Shown: positions 52,048-61,163 of the stretch, piece after piece
Numbering within the stretch: the first letter of the stretch is position 1
Layout of the letters: each line of letters begins with the position of its first letter
Source of the DNA: Arthrobacter sulfonylureivorans
GTDB taxonomy: Bacteria > Actinomycetota > Actinomycetes > Actinomycetales > Micrococcaceae
DNA length: 64,000 bases
Assembly: GCA_004000035.1 (NCBI GenBank)
Contig: RJAE01000011.1
Coordinates: 62,001-126,000 of the forward strand
Direction: 5' to 3'
The notes under the pieces: generated by a model
The model's input: the letters and a program-made list of their open reading frames with translations, nothing else
What the model was told of the DNA's origin: nothing
The model's database searches: none
Translations under genes and position numbers: made by a program

Positions 52048-54051
52048 ATGACTCAGATGTCAACGCAGTCCTCCGGCAGCGTCCAGCCCATCCAAGAAAG
52101 TGACCCGCTCTCCCAATCTGCGGAAATCACCGTAAAAAACGTTGAACGTATCCGCGAGTTATTCCCGGATGCCGTGACAGAGAATGGGATCGACTTCGAG
52201 ACGCTGCAGCAACTTCTAGGTGCAGAGATCGACGATTCAACCGAAAAGTTTGGCCTCAACTGGCCTGGTAAGAAGAAGGCCCGCCAGGCTGCGCTTGTTC
52301 CGTCCACGGGCACTCTGCTTCCCGAGAAGGACAAGTCGGTCGCGTGGGATACGACCCAAAATATCTTCGTTGAAGGCGATAACCTGGAGGTGCTCAAGCT
52401 GCTGCAAAAGAGCTATGCCGGCAAGATCAAATTGATCTATATAGACCCGCCCTACAACACCGGTAACGAGTTCGTCTACGAGGACGACTTCTCTGATGGC
52501 ATGCAGACATACTTGAAGCTTGAACGACAGATGGCCGAGGATGGGGCAAGGCTGCAAGCCAACACGGATGCGTCCGGGAGAAAACATTCCAAATGGTTAA
52601 CGATGATTTACCCTCGTTTGCGGCTCGCCCGCAGTCTCATGACCAACGACGGAGTCATCTTCATATCTTGTGACCAAAACGAGTTGTCCCGCCTCCTCTT
52701 GACCCTCGACGATGTATTCGGAGAAGAAAACCTCGTTGGCCACGTCGTTTGGCAGCGGTCAAAAAAGGGGGACGCGAAGCTCATCGCCAGCGTCCACGAG
52801 TACATCGTTTGTTATGCGAAGAGCAAAGCTTCTGTCCTCGCAAACGAAGTCTGGCGTAAACCCAAGGAGGGCGCGGACGAGGTTCTCGCGCACTATGACT
52901 CGCTTCGAGAGAGCTTTGGGCCCGATCATTCGAGAATTCGAACTGAGATGCTGAGCTGGTACAAGGGACTTTCAGCCTCAGATCCGCGGAAAGCCCATAA
53001 GCACTACTCTTGGTCCGACGATCGCGGCTTGTACTTTGCAGCCGACTTTGCTGGACCTGATGACGGACGGGTGTCCCGCCCCCGCCACGACATCATCCAC
53101 CCGACGACTGGACGTCCGTGCAAGAAACCGTCCACAGGCTGGCGTTGGGATGCAACTAAGACCGACTGGGCCCTTGCTCAAGATCCCCCGAGGATTCATT
53201 TTGGTCCGGATGAAACAACAATTCCAAATAGAAAAAGTTACTTGAGTGAAATTAGCTCCGAGCCCTTTTCGTCCGTATTTTACAAAGACGGCCGTTCAGC
53301 GACTTTGGAAGTCGAGTCGCTCGTCGGCAAGGGAGTTTTCCAGTTCCCAAAGAACACGGAAGTGCTCGCGGAGTTGATTCAACTTGCAACTGACAAGTCG
53401 GACATAGTTCTCGACTTTTTTGCTGGTTCTGGAAGTACCGGGCACGCCGTGATGAAGCAAAACGCTACCGATCACGGTGAGCGCAGGTTCATTCTCGTCC
53501 AGTTGGGTGAGCCGGTTGAGGTAGGTGATTTTTCCAACATCGCGGACGTTACCCGCAAGCGTCTTACCGCAGCGGGTATCGCTGTACAAGCGACCATGTC
53601 TCATCGCCTAGACACAGGTTTTCGTTCCTTTAAGCTTGCGGAGAGCAACATCAAGCCGTGGCGCGGGCGACCCGAAACACTAGCTGAGGACGTTCTCGAC
53701 GCGGTAGTCAACCTAGACCCGGAGCGTGATGAATACGCTATTCTCTTCGAGCTGATGATCAAGCTTGGCTTGGACCTCACGACTCCTGTTGCAACCAAGA
53801 TCGTCGGAGATCATACTCTCTACTCCATAGGGTTCGGGGCGCTGTACGCATGCCTTTCCATGAGAGTTGATAAGTTTTGTGCGGAAGAGCTCGGTAGAGC
53901 CATCGTCCAATGGTCCGAAGCCGAAAATGCTGAAGCCAATGCAGAAACGTCCATTGTTTGCAGAGATGCTGCCTTTACTGACGACGTTGCCAAGCTTAAT
54001 TTGGCTACTATTCTTGAGCAGTCGGGCTTCCCTGCCCTGCGCACGATTTGA
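52048..54051 (+). CDS. mod: Type III restriction-modification DNA methyltransferase (Mod)
   Basis: A 667-residue adenine-N6 methyltransferase. The catalytic DPPY (133-136, in YIDPPYNTGNEF) comes before the SAM-binding FAGSGST (about 458-464), the beta-class order used by type III Mod subunits. A variable target-recognition region of about 300 residues lies between. It would methylate one strand of an asymmetric site and give Res its specificity. It follows the DUF4391-like gene by 58 bases and precedes Res by 12. AT-richer codon use matches the rest of the island. Confidence 0.93.
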   Translation: MTQMSTQSSGSVQPIQESDPLSQSAEITVKNVERIRELFPDAVTENGIDFETLQQLLGAEIDDSTEKFGLNWPGKKKARQAALVPSTGTLLPEKDKSVAWDTTQNIFVEGDNLEVLKLLQKSYAGKIKLIYIDPPYNTGNEFVYEDDFSDGMQTYLKLERQMAEDGARLQANTDASGRKHSKWLTMIYPRLRLARSLMTNDGVIFISCDQNELSRLLLTLDDVFGEENLVGHVVWQRSKKGDAKLIASVHEYIVCYAKSKASVLANEVWRKPKEGADEVLAHYDSLRESFGPDHSRIRTEMLSWYKGLSASDPRKAHKHYSWSDDRGLYFAADFAGPDDGRVSRPRHDIIHPTTGRPCKKPSTGWRWDATKTDWALAQDPPRIHFGPDETTIPNRKSYLSEISSEPFSSVFYKDGRSATLEVESLVGKGVFQFPKNTEVLAELIQLATDKSDIVLDFFAGSGSTGHAVMKQNATDHGERRFILVQLGEPVEVGDFSNIADVTRKRLTAAGIAVQATMSHRLDTGFRSFKLAESNIKPWRGRPETLAEDVLDAVVNLDPERDEYAILFELMIKLGLDLTTPVATKIVGDHTLYSIGFGALYACLSMRVDKFCAEELGRAIVQWSEAENAEANAETSIVCRDAAFTDDVAKLNLATILEQSGFPALRTI

Positions 54052-54063
54052 GGCGGCAGTTCC

Positions 54064-57000
54064 GTGAAGTTTCACTTTGAAGATGACCTTGTCTACCAAC
54101 AAAATGCGATTAGCGCCGTGGTGGGGCTGTTCCGTGGTCAGGAGGTGATGCGTTCAGAATTTACTGTCCAAGCCTCTCATCAGGGCCATCTCGATGTCTT
54201 TGTCGATGACCTGGGACTCGGCTACGGCAACCGTCTGCGGCTACACGAGTCAGACTTGCTCACGAATCTTCAATTGGTGCAGCAGGCAAATGGTCTCAGC
54301 TTGGAAACCTCACTGGTCTCCAAGAACTACACCGTTGAGATGGAGACAGGAACGGGTAAGACCTACGTCTACTTGCGCACCATCTTCGAGCTCAACAGGC
54401 ACTATGGATTTACAAAATTCATCATCGTCGTGCCCTCCGTTGCCATCAAGGAAGGGGTACACAAGAGCCTGGAGATGCTCAAGGGACACTTTGGACGCTT
54501 GTACTCGAACACGCCATTTGAATTCTTTCAGTACGACTCTTCTAGGCTCGGTGAGGTTCGAAACTTCGCGGTTTCGCCACAGGTTCAGATCATGCTGGTG
54601 ACTGTTGCCGCAATAAACAAGACGACGAACAAGATCCGTGAGGCAAGTGAGCAGCTCGGCGGCGAGCAGGCTATTGATCTGATCAAAGCCACCAATCCAA
54701 TCGTCATCGTTGACGAGCCCCAGAGCGTCTATGGCGGTGCAAGAGGCGCCGGCCGTAAGGCGCTCGATGACTTTAATGCGATTGCCACATTCCGGTATTC
54801 AGCGACACATCCGAAGAACGACCAGTCCAATATGGTGTATCGATTGGATGCCATCGACGCGTACCGGGAGGAGCTCGTGAAGCAGATCGAAGTCGCTTCG
54901 CTGACGATAGAGGGGCACCGCACACTTCCTTTCATCAAGCTCCTGAACGTAGCGGTGCGATCCGGGAGGATCCATGCCCAGTTGGAATTAGACGTCAAGG
55001 CCGGCGGCTCGTCGTCTAGACAGCCTGTCTGGGTCCGGAGCGGCGACGATCTTGAACAAGCGACCGGACGCGCCGTTTACGCGAGTATGAAGATCCTGAA
55101 TATTTATATGCAACCTGGCGAAGAACGAGTCGACATCAGTACCATCGACGACCCGCTTTACCTCGGTCAGTCGACCGGTGCTGAGGTTTCCATTGAAGAG
55201 ACAGCCCGGTTGAAGATCTCCAAGACGATTGAAGAACACTTCGACAAAGAGCTCGCATTCAAGACTCAAGGGATTGGTGTCAAGGTCCTGAGCTTGTTCT
55301 TTATCGATGAAGTGGCCAAGTACCGCGGTTACGACGCCGACGGCGCCCCCTCCATCGGTGTATATGGGGACATGTTCGAGGATGCGTTCGTAAAGTTGGC
55401 GAAGAAGCCCAAATACGCGCGCCTCTTTCAAGGTCTCAATGTAACCGAGGAAGCACGTTTGGCTCATGAGGGGTACTTCTCGATTGATAAGAAGAATCGT
55501 GCGGTTGATACATCCGAGAGCAATCAGTCAGGCCGTGACGCGGCCGAACAGGCATACAGGCTCATAATGAAGGACAAGGAACGGCTCACGTCCTTCGAGA
55601 CGAAACTTCGCTTCATCTTCTCCCACTCTGCACTACGTGAGGGTTGGGATAACCCTAACGTGTTCCAAATTTGCACTCTAAGGACTATGGGAACTGAAGC
55701 GCAACGTCGTCAGACAATCGGTCGCGGCCTCCGACTTGCCGTCGATCAGCGCGGTAACCGTATCCGGGGCTTCGACGTCAACCGCCTAACAGTAATCGCT
55801 GACGAGAGTTATGCGGATTTTGCTGAAGGTCTTCAAAAAGAGATGGAAAAAGATCTCGACGTGAAGTTTGGGCACATCTCCAAGAATGCATTCTCTTCAA
55901 TCAATTTCCACAACGAAGGGGGCGAACTCCAGAACTTTGGGGCCTTTGGCTCGACGAAGCTGTGGACTTTACTTAGGGAGCAGGAATATATCAAGCCATC
56001 GGGAGACGTCAACGACTCTCTTCGGACTGTTCTAAAAGACGGAACGTTGGTGTTGCCGCCGGAATTCAAGGCGGCGGCTCCCCAAATCCTTGAGATCCTT
56101 AAGCGTGCGGCCGGGCGTCTCAACGTGGTTCCCAAGAGCGACCGCATGGTGATCAAACCAAAGCGCGCCATTCTAGAAAGCCCGGAGTTCCAGGAGCTTT
56201 GGAAGCGAATCAGTGGCAGGACCACATACCGCCTCAATTTTGACGCTAGAGACCTGAAGGAAAAGTGTATAACAGGGCTGCAGACAAAGCTGCAGGTCAA
56301 GAAGCGCAATGCCTCTTGGGGCAAGCATCGGGTCACGGCAATCGACGAGGGCGGTGTTCACGGATCGCTCATCAGCGACGGAGAGGCGCAGGACGTAGAG
56401 TTCACGGATTCTGAGTCACTCCCAGATATCTTGACCGAGCTTCAAAATCACACTGGGCTGACCCGCAAAACCATCGGAAGCATCCTGCTTGAATCAGGCC
56501 AGCTGGACAAGTTCATCATGAATCCCCAGTCGTTTATAGAGCAAGCGGCAGACGTCATCAATAAGGCAAAGAAGTTTGCGGTGCTTGACGGCATCAAATA
56601 CCACAAACTCGCTGACAGCGAGGCCTACAGCCAAGAGTTATTCCTCAACGAAGAACTATCCGGTTATCTCAAGCGCAACATTGCAACCGATGCGGACACA
56701 GGCAACGCCATACCTCTGGAGAAGTCCGTCTTCGAGAATTTACTATTCGACTCGTTGACCGAGCATAACTTCGTTTTCGGAAACCGCGACAAAAATCTCC
56801 CTGGGCTAGAGCAGAAGGAAGAAGTCAAGGTATACGCCAAGCTGCCTTCTTGGTTCAAAATTCCTACACCGTTGGGAGCCTACAATCCGGACTGGGCCGT
56901 ACTGGTGGAGCGCGGTGGCGACGAAAAGCTATATTTCGTCACGGAGACGAAATCGACAATGGACGCTGACGATCTCCGCACTTCAGAGGCTGGCAAGATT

Positions 57001-57111
57001 AAGGCCGCTAAGAAACACTTCGAGGCCGTCAACGAAGGCGCGGCTCAAGTCGACTTCGTCAACTACGTGGTAGCCAAAGACATGCCCACGTTCCAAGATG
57101 CCTGGGCGTAG
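54064..57111 (+). CDS. res: Type III restriction enzyme Res subunit (helicase-nuclease)
   Basis: A 1015-residue protein. ATPase motifs: Walker A METGTGKT (93-100), Walker B VDEPQ (216-220), FRYSATHP, and a helicase lobe with LREGWDNPNVFQICTLR and RQTIGRGLRLAV. The C-terminal nuclease carries PD at 942-943 and ETK at 961-963 in FVTETKST, a PD-(D/E)xK active site. All expected catalytic residues are present, so the enzyme looks intact. It would cut near unmethylated sites found in head-to-head orientation by Mod. Transcription ends at the degenerate ISL3 region. Confidence 0.93.
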   Translation: MKFHFEDDLVYQQNAISAVVGLFRGQEVMRSEFTVQASHQGHLDVFVDDLGLGYGNRLRLHESDLLTNLQLVQQANGLSLETSLVSKNYTVEMETGTGKTYVYLRTIFELNRHYGFTKFIIVVPSVAIKEGVHKSLEMLKGHFGRLYSNTPFEFFQYDSSRLGEVRNFAVSPQVQIMLVTVAAINKTTNKIREASEQLGGEQAIDLIKATNPIVIVDEPQSVYGGARGAGRKALDDFNAIATFRYSATHPKNDQSNMVYRLDAIDAYREELVKQIEVASLTIEGHRTLPFIKLLNVAVRSGRIHAQLELDVKAGGSSSRQPVWVRSGDDLEQATGRAVYASMKILNIYMQPGEERVDISTIDDPLYLGQSTGAEVSIEETARLKISKTIEEHFDKELAFKTQGIGVKVLSLFFIDEVAKYRGYDADGAPSIGVYGDMFEDAFVKLAKKPKYARLFQGLNVTEEARLAHEGYFSIDKKNRAVDTSESNQSGRDAAEQAYRLIMKDKERLTSFETKLRFIFSHSALREGWDNPNVFQICTLRTMGTEAQRRQTIGRGLRLAVDQRGNRIRGFDVNRLTVIADESYADFAEGLQKEMEKDLDVKFGHISKNAFSSINFHNEGGELQNFGAFGSTKLWTLLREQEYIKPSGDVNDSLRTVLKDGTLVLPPEFKAAAPQILEILKRAAGRLNVVPKSDRMVIKPKRAILESPEFQELWKRISGRTTYRLNFDARDLKEKCITGLQTKLQVKKRNASWGKHRVTAIDEGGVHGSLISDGEAQDVEFTDSESLPDILTELQNHTGLTRKTIGSILLESGQLDKFIMNPQSFIEQAADVINKAKKFAVLDGIKYHKLADSEAYSQELFLNEELSGYLKRNIATDADTGNAIPLEKSVFENLLFDSLTEHNFVFGNRDKNLPGLEQKEEVKVYAKLPSWFKIPTPLGAYNPDWAVLVERGGDEKLYFVTETKSTMDADDLRTSEAGKIKAAKKHFEAVNEGAAQVDFVNYVVAKDMPTFQDAWA

Positions 57112-57467
57112 CCCCCGACGACAACTCGCGGCGGAGCGGCTGCAGCAGCCGGTTGATCCAGGCGGGTCCGGAGCAGCCGCGCCGGCCGTTGGTTTCCTGG
57201 GGCAGCCGCTGACGGACCTCGGTGAGCATGCTGTTGCCGAGCAGGCTCCTATGGAACGCGTCCACGCTGCCCGCGGTCAACGGCAGCCACATCCGTAGGG
57301 CCTTGCGGAGTGGCCGACGGGTCGATAGCCACGACTTTCAAGCCGAGCCGCAGTCCAGCGGACGGGCGAACAGCCAGTCGTCAACCCCCTGCTGTCGCGG
57401 TCGTCCACCCGTCGAGGGCCTGCCCGGTGTCGAGGTCCACGATGATCGTCATCCACGGTTCATAGCG
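57112..57467 (-). pseudogene. ISL3-family transposase remnant, N-terminal/middle half, right edge of the R-M unit
   Basis: On the minus strand, broken frames give RYEPWMTIIVDLDTGQ, then GVDDWLFARPLD, then GLKVVAIDPSAT, then KALRMWLPLTAGSVDAFH and LTEVRQRLPQETNGRRG, in the order of an ISL3 transposase centre with the catalytic Asp in AIDPSA. At least three frameshifts separate them. The piece stops where the left-edge remnant begins in protein terms, near the PAWxxR...LLR segment. Bases 57468-57786 hold no recognisable gene apart from a short tandem repeat. Confidence 0.75.
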
Positions 57468-57688
57468 TTACCAGGCCTTGGGGTCAGGGTCCTTGGGACG
57501 AGCCAGAGACCTGGCAGCTCTCGGCCAACCCCAACTCGCCGATCCCGGCGTCGCACTCGGCGGCCCGCGCGCCGGGAGCGAACGTGGCTGGTGCAGATGT
57601 ACACCAGCTCGCGGGTGATGCAGGAAGCGATGCTGTCCAGCTTCGGCGGCTGGAGCCTCGCCCATGTGCTGGAAGCGAGTTGTCCTTC

Positions 57689-57733
57689 CAGCAGCGACCA
57701 GCCCAGCAGCGACCAGCCCAGCAGCGACCAGCT
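57689..57733. repeat. Three tandem copies of a 15-bp repeat
   Basis: CAGCAGCGACCAGCC is repeated at 57689, 57704 and 57719 (last base of the third copy changed to T). It lies in the non-coding gap between the ISL3 remnant and the unknown operon. Confidence 0.9.
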
Positions 57734-57786
57734 TGGAGCTACTGGCATGGAAGGCTTGAAACAGCGCCACCTGTCCGCTTCAGCCC

Positions 57787-58767
57787 CTAAATGTTGAGGC
57801 CACTCCTGACGTTGTCCAGAGCCATTTGTGCCATCTTGTAGCGGCCGGTGCTGGTCCAATCAGTGTCCGTGTTATAGGCAGCCCGGATTTTGGGAAGTAC
57901 CGTTATCCAAAGATCATCGCTGAGCCGAAGACCCATTGCCTCGCTGCTCAGCATTTCCCCGCCTCCATAATGGCTGGATCTGTAGACGGTGAATCCTCCG
58001 TCGAAGTGAAGCTCGAGGCTGAAATTCGCGTCCAGGCTATCGTCACGGATGTCGATTTTCGCGGGTCCAAAGTTCGAGGTACCCCTCGCGATGTGGGTAG
58101 AGATGTCGATCCTCCCAAACCCTGCGTCTTCAGTGAAGCGGGCTCCCCGACGCATTCCATCTCTCGTCGCCATCTCACCTACCCAGTTGATGGAGACGTC
58201 AGCCGCGAGCTGTTGATCTTCGTTGTACCGGTACAGCATCCATATAAAAAAATCCGATATGACTGCTTCCGGAATATCGTCAATCTCTATCCCAACTCCT
58301 GTCGGGCTAGTGGATGGAAACATGCGTTTCACGGCGCTCGTTACATGGTTCTTGATAGTCGGAGCATCACGCGAGCTGACCAACACGGAGGTACCTTTTT
58401 CACCGGAATTTTCAACTACGGTAAGGTCAAACGCATGACGGGAGTGAACTTTCTTCCAGTCCGCTTGCTGACCCAAGAGGCGAACCAGCTGCTTGTTTAC
58501 CGTGTCGTAGTAGTAGCGAATTCGGAGGCGTCGCGGGGTCCCGTCCCGAAAGTCTTCGACTATGGGTCCACCGACCCGGAAGGTCATCTCGGATGAACCT
58601 CCAACAATGGCAGGCTCATCGTTGAGCCCACCGAATCCTTGGCTGGGAGCGGTTGGAGTGTAAGGATACTTATTGTCCTCGATAAGTTCCAATAGGGGCT
58701 CGAGGCCGCCGTCGTAGGCAACCCGCATAGGTTTGATAGATATGATGCCGCTTGTCAGTACTCCCAT
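57787..58767 (-). CDS. Unknown protein C of a three-gene island operon
   Basis: A 326-residue protein not recognised. It has no signal peptide or membrane segment. The sequence is a mix of beta-rich stretches (RRLRIRYYYDTVNKQLVRLL; LHFDGGFTVYRSSHYGGG) and a central acidic segment VGIEIDDIPEAVISDFFIWML. No nucleotidyltransferase GS...DxD, nuclease or ATPase motif was seen. The ATG at 58767 overlaps the stop of gene B (TGATG), so it is translated with it. AT-richer composition than the flanking Lrp gene fits acquired DNA. Its place beside an R-M unit suggests a defence or conflict role, as inference only. Confidence 0.75.
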   Translation of the reverse strand: MGVLTSGIISIKPMRVAYDGGLEPLLELIEDNKYPYTPTAPSQGFGGLNDEPAIVGGSSEMTFRVGGPIVEDFRDGTPRRLRIRYYYDTVNKQLVRLLGQQADWKKVHSRHAFDLTVVENSGEKGTSVLVSSRDAPTIKNHVTSAVKRMFPSTSPTGVGIEIDDIPEAVISDFFIWMLYRYNEDQQLAADVSINWVGEMATRDGMRRGARFTEDAGFGRIDISTHIARGTSNFGPAKIDIRDDSLDANFSLELHFDGGFTVYRSSHYGGGEMLSSEAMGLRLSDDLWITVLPKIRAAYNTDTDWTSTGRYKMAQMALDNVRSGLNI

Positions 58768-59438
58768 CAGGAGCCCCCCTTCAGTACGAACCCTTGTATT
58801 GATGCATCAGTTAGAAACAACCTGCTAAGCATCCTAGCGCTACGTTTACCGCGAAATGCAGCGGTTGGTCTGATCGAAAGTGTACAGTCCACGGGTGTTG
58901 AAATTTTTCGCCTCTGATTTCTGCGTAATGAAATTTCCCCGTCCGCTCCGTTTCCGGCTGTGATGCCGTTGTCAAACCGGGTTGTAATGCATGAGTTGGC
59001 GACCGTAGTCTCGGGACCGCAGAGTTGGTTAGCGACGGAAAGGTTCTCCACCGGGGAGAATCTAATCTCAGCTTCGAGAATGTACTTGTGGGTTTGTTTC
59101 AAAAACCAGCCAGCGAGCCACGTGTCGGACTCAAATCTATATCGAAATGATATGACGGCTTTAGGGGATGTGATCTCGGGTCTGTTGCTGACTGGAGGTT
59201 CCTGGCCGACGATCCACATCACCTGAACCCTGGGCAGGCCTAGGACGAAGTTGAATACTAGGGCTGATGCACAGGCCGAGATGAGGATCGTGCCGATGGA
59301 AAACAGTGAGTCCATGAGCTGGTTGTCGAGCTCGGGAGGGAAGTCCTTGATCCAGTTGTAAACCAGTATGGTAACAGTAAATTCGATGCCCTTTGTCAGG
59401 GGCTCCTTCCAAGAACCTTTCAACTGGCGTAGGCCCAT
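58767..59438 (-). CDS. Unknown membrane protein B of the three-gene island operon
   Basis: A 223-residue protein not recognised. Two hydrophobic segments lie at about residues 17-30 and 44-68 (SLFSIGTILISACASALVFN); the rest, about 150 residues, looks soluble and probably beta-rich (AVISFRYRFE, YILEAEIRFSP), ending in a basic tail. A short two-TM anchor with a soluble domain recalls membrane effectors of signalling-type phage defence, but no cyclase gene is present. It starts at the ATG at 59438 inside the end of gene A (19-base overlap) and overlaps gene C by one base. Confidence 0.75.
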   Translation of the reverse strand: MGLRQLKGSWKEPLTKGIEFTVTILVYNWIKDFPPELDNQLMDSLFSIGTILISACASALVFNFVLGLPRVQVMWIVGQEPPVSNRPEITSPKAVISFRYRFESDTWLAGWFLKQTHKYILEAEIRFSPVENLSVANQLCGPETTVANSCITTRFDNGITAGNGADGEISLRRNQRRKISTPVDCTLSIRPTAAFRGKRSARMLSRLFLTDASIQGFVLKGGS

Positions 59439-59896
59439 CTGGCGGCGCTTCGCATGGAGTGCGAGAGTTCATCTGCCTTAACGTTTGGGCTCGTGATGAC
59501 AATCCCCTCTTGCTGCAGGAGCACGGTCCCCTTCTTCGTGGAATCCCGAAGCCGCATCGACTCCACGAAGCAACCGCGGAATTTCGTCCTAAGGAAGTCG
59601 ATGATGGCGTTCAGCTCCTGCCCATTGACAAGTTCCACTAGACACGCAGCCAATTCCTCCGACACCGGATCGTCGAGGTGCGTAAAGAGTCGGTCCACGA
59701 GGGTCGCATCGATGACTCGGAATCCTTCGTGGCAAAGTCCTGCGGCCAGAAAAACTATGTCCTGGGAGCCGAGAAGAGCCGGATGGGTGGGGGGATGTTC
59801 GAATGAATCTGGATGGCGTTCGGAAGGGTTAGGGACAATCGATAACTCCGCTTGACCCTCAGGCCTGTCGCGTGAAATGAGTTGCAGGACCGTCAT
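59420..59896 (-). CDS. Unknown protein A of the three-gene island operon
   Basis: A 158-residue soluble protein not recognised. The middle (HPALLGSQDIVFLAAGLCHEG; LVDRLFTHLDDPVSEELAACLVELVNGQELNAIIDFL) is helical and the end is beta-like with GTVLLQQEGIVITSPN. No enzyme motif is visible. It is the first gene of the operon; its end overlaps gene B by 19 bases, showing tight coupling. The 150 bases upstream to the Lrp gene (59897-60049) are relatively AT-rich and should hold the operon promoter. Confidence 0.72.
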   Translation of the reverse strand: MTVLQLISRDRPEGQAELSIVPNPSERHPDSFEHPPTHPALLGSQDIVFLAAGLCHEGFRVIDATLVDRLFTHLDDPVSEELAACLVELVNGQELNAIIDFLRTKFRGCFVESMRLRDSTKKGTVLLQQEGIVITSPNVKADELSHSMRSAARWAYAS

Positions 59897-60049
59897 AACC
59901 GCAATAATGTCAGATGCTTAGGACTTTTTGAATCTCCCTCCCGAAACAGGGCATGTGGCGCGTCACAGGACAGGCGAAATGTGCATACAAAGGGATCGGG
60001 TTCAGTCCGGGGTGATACTCAGCAGTCTTGAGTTGCTGATTCCGCTCTC

Positions 60050-60946
60050 CTAAGCGATGCGCCTTGCGTAGTCTTCTTTGACGACTTCGAGGTGGAGCCA
60101 GGAGTCGGTGCGGCTGACGGCGGGGAGGCTGCGGATTTCTTCGAGCTGGGCGAGGAGGCCGCGGGGGGACTGGGCGGCGAGGGTGGCGATGGCGTCGAAG
60201 CGGCCAACGGTTTGGGCGACGAACTCCACGTGCGATGAGCGGCGCAGGAGTTCGAGGACGGCGTCGTTGCTGCCGGCGATATTCAGGCCGACGCCCATGG
60301 AGAGCTGCCGGCCGCCGGCGCCGCGGGATTCCACCGCGCTGATCCGGATGATCCGGGTATCCAGCAGCCGCTGCACCCGGGAGCGGACGGCGGTGGGGGT
60401 TAGGCCGACGGCGGCGGCGAGGTCCCGGTAGCTGGTCCGGCCGTCCTGCTGCAGGATTTCGATGAGCTGGGTGTCCACATGGTCGATGGTGACCTCGCCG
60501 GCGTACTGCGAGATGAAGAAGCCCTTGACCAGGCGGGTGTAGACCAGGGTGTCGATGTAGGCGACGTCCGGGTGCTCGCGCAGCCGGGTGAGCACGCCAT
60601 GCAGTTCGTCGTGGGTGGACACGCGGATCTCGGCGACCAGGTCATGGGTGCCGCCGACCGCCGAGACCAGCACGGCCTCCGGCCACTCCGCCAACCGCTC
60701 GGCGATCTGGCGAACCGGGCCGGACGCCACCACGGAGACGTGGGCGATCACGTGCTGGCCGAGGAACGCCGGATCCACCGCGGCCACCACCCGGACGGTG
60801 TGGCTGTCCAGCAGCTCCCGCAGCCGGGCCGAAACCGTGGCCCGGGGCAGGCCGAGATCGCGGGCCAGGTCCTGGTAGCTGGCCCGGCCCTCCTGCTGCA
60901 GGGCGCGGACCAGTTTTGTGTCGATCGTTTCGCCGTTGACCGCCAA
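60050..60946 (-). CDS. Lrp/AsnC-family regulator with two AsnC modules
   Basis: A 298-residue protein, twice the usual Lrp length. Two HTH-plus-effector modules are visible: IDTKLVRALQQEGRASYQDLARDLGLPRATVSARL at the start, and VDTQLIEILQQDGRTSYRDLAAAVGLTPTAVRSRVQRLL near residue 150, each followed by a short effector domain. The start is uncertain: TTG 60946 has GGGAGG upstream, and TTG 60985 is an alternative. It is divergent from the MFS transporter and amidohydrolase genes, which it probably regulates. Confidence 0.88.
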   Translation of the reverse strand: MAVNGETIDTKLVRALQQEGRASYQDLARDLGLPRATVSARLRELLDSHTVRVVAAVDPAFLGQHVIAHVSVVASGPVRQIAERLAEWPEAVLVSAVGGTHDLVAEIRVSTHDELHGVLTRLREHPDVAYIDTLVYTRLVKGFFISQYAGEVTIDHVDTQLIEILQQDGRTSYRDLAAAVGLTPTAVRSRVQRLLDTRIIRISAVESRGAGGRQLSMGVGLNIAGSNDAVLELLRRSSHVEFVAQTVGRFDAIATLAAQSPRGLLAQLEEIRSLPAVSRTDSWLHLEVVKEDYARRIA

Positions 60947-61163
60947 AGTTTCCCTAACCTCCCAAGTGAGCGCCGCCGTCGTCAATTATCCAGTGATCCA
61001 GCCCACATGCAAGCAGTTCCGGAAAATGATGTGCCAGAACCTGCGCAAAACTGAATTCAACCGTGCGTAACGCAAAATTTCTGCTCTTGTTGGATCTTGG
61101 CCGCCGCCCTACAGTTGCATGGATCACACCGGCACCCACGCCTACACCCCAAGGTGGAAGACC

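Noticed and set aside
47941-57111. DISARM or BREX system
   Set aside because: No DUF1998 protein, PglZ, BrxC-like ATPase or Lon protease is present; Mod and Res motifs identify type III R-M.
57468-57786. Coding sequence across the CAGCAGCGACCAGCC repeats
   Set aside because: Frames on both strands are Arg/Ala/Gly/Leu-rich with no family resemblance; the region is best seen as decayed DNA.
57787-59896. CBASS or Pycsar operon
   Set aside because: The two-TM protein is suggestive, but neither A nor C shows a nucleotidyltransferase or cyclase motif.
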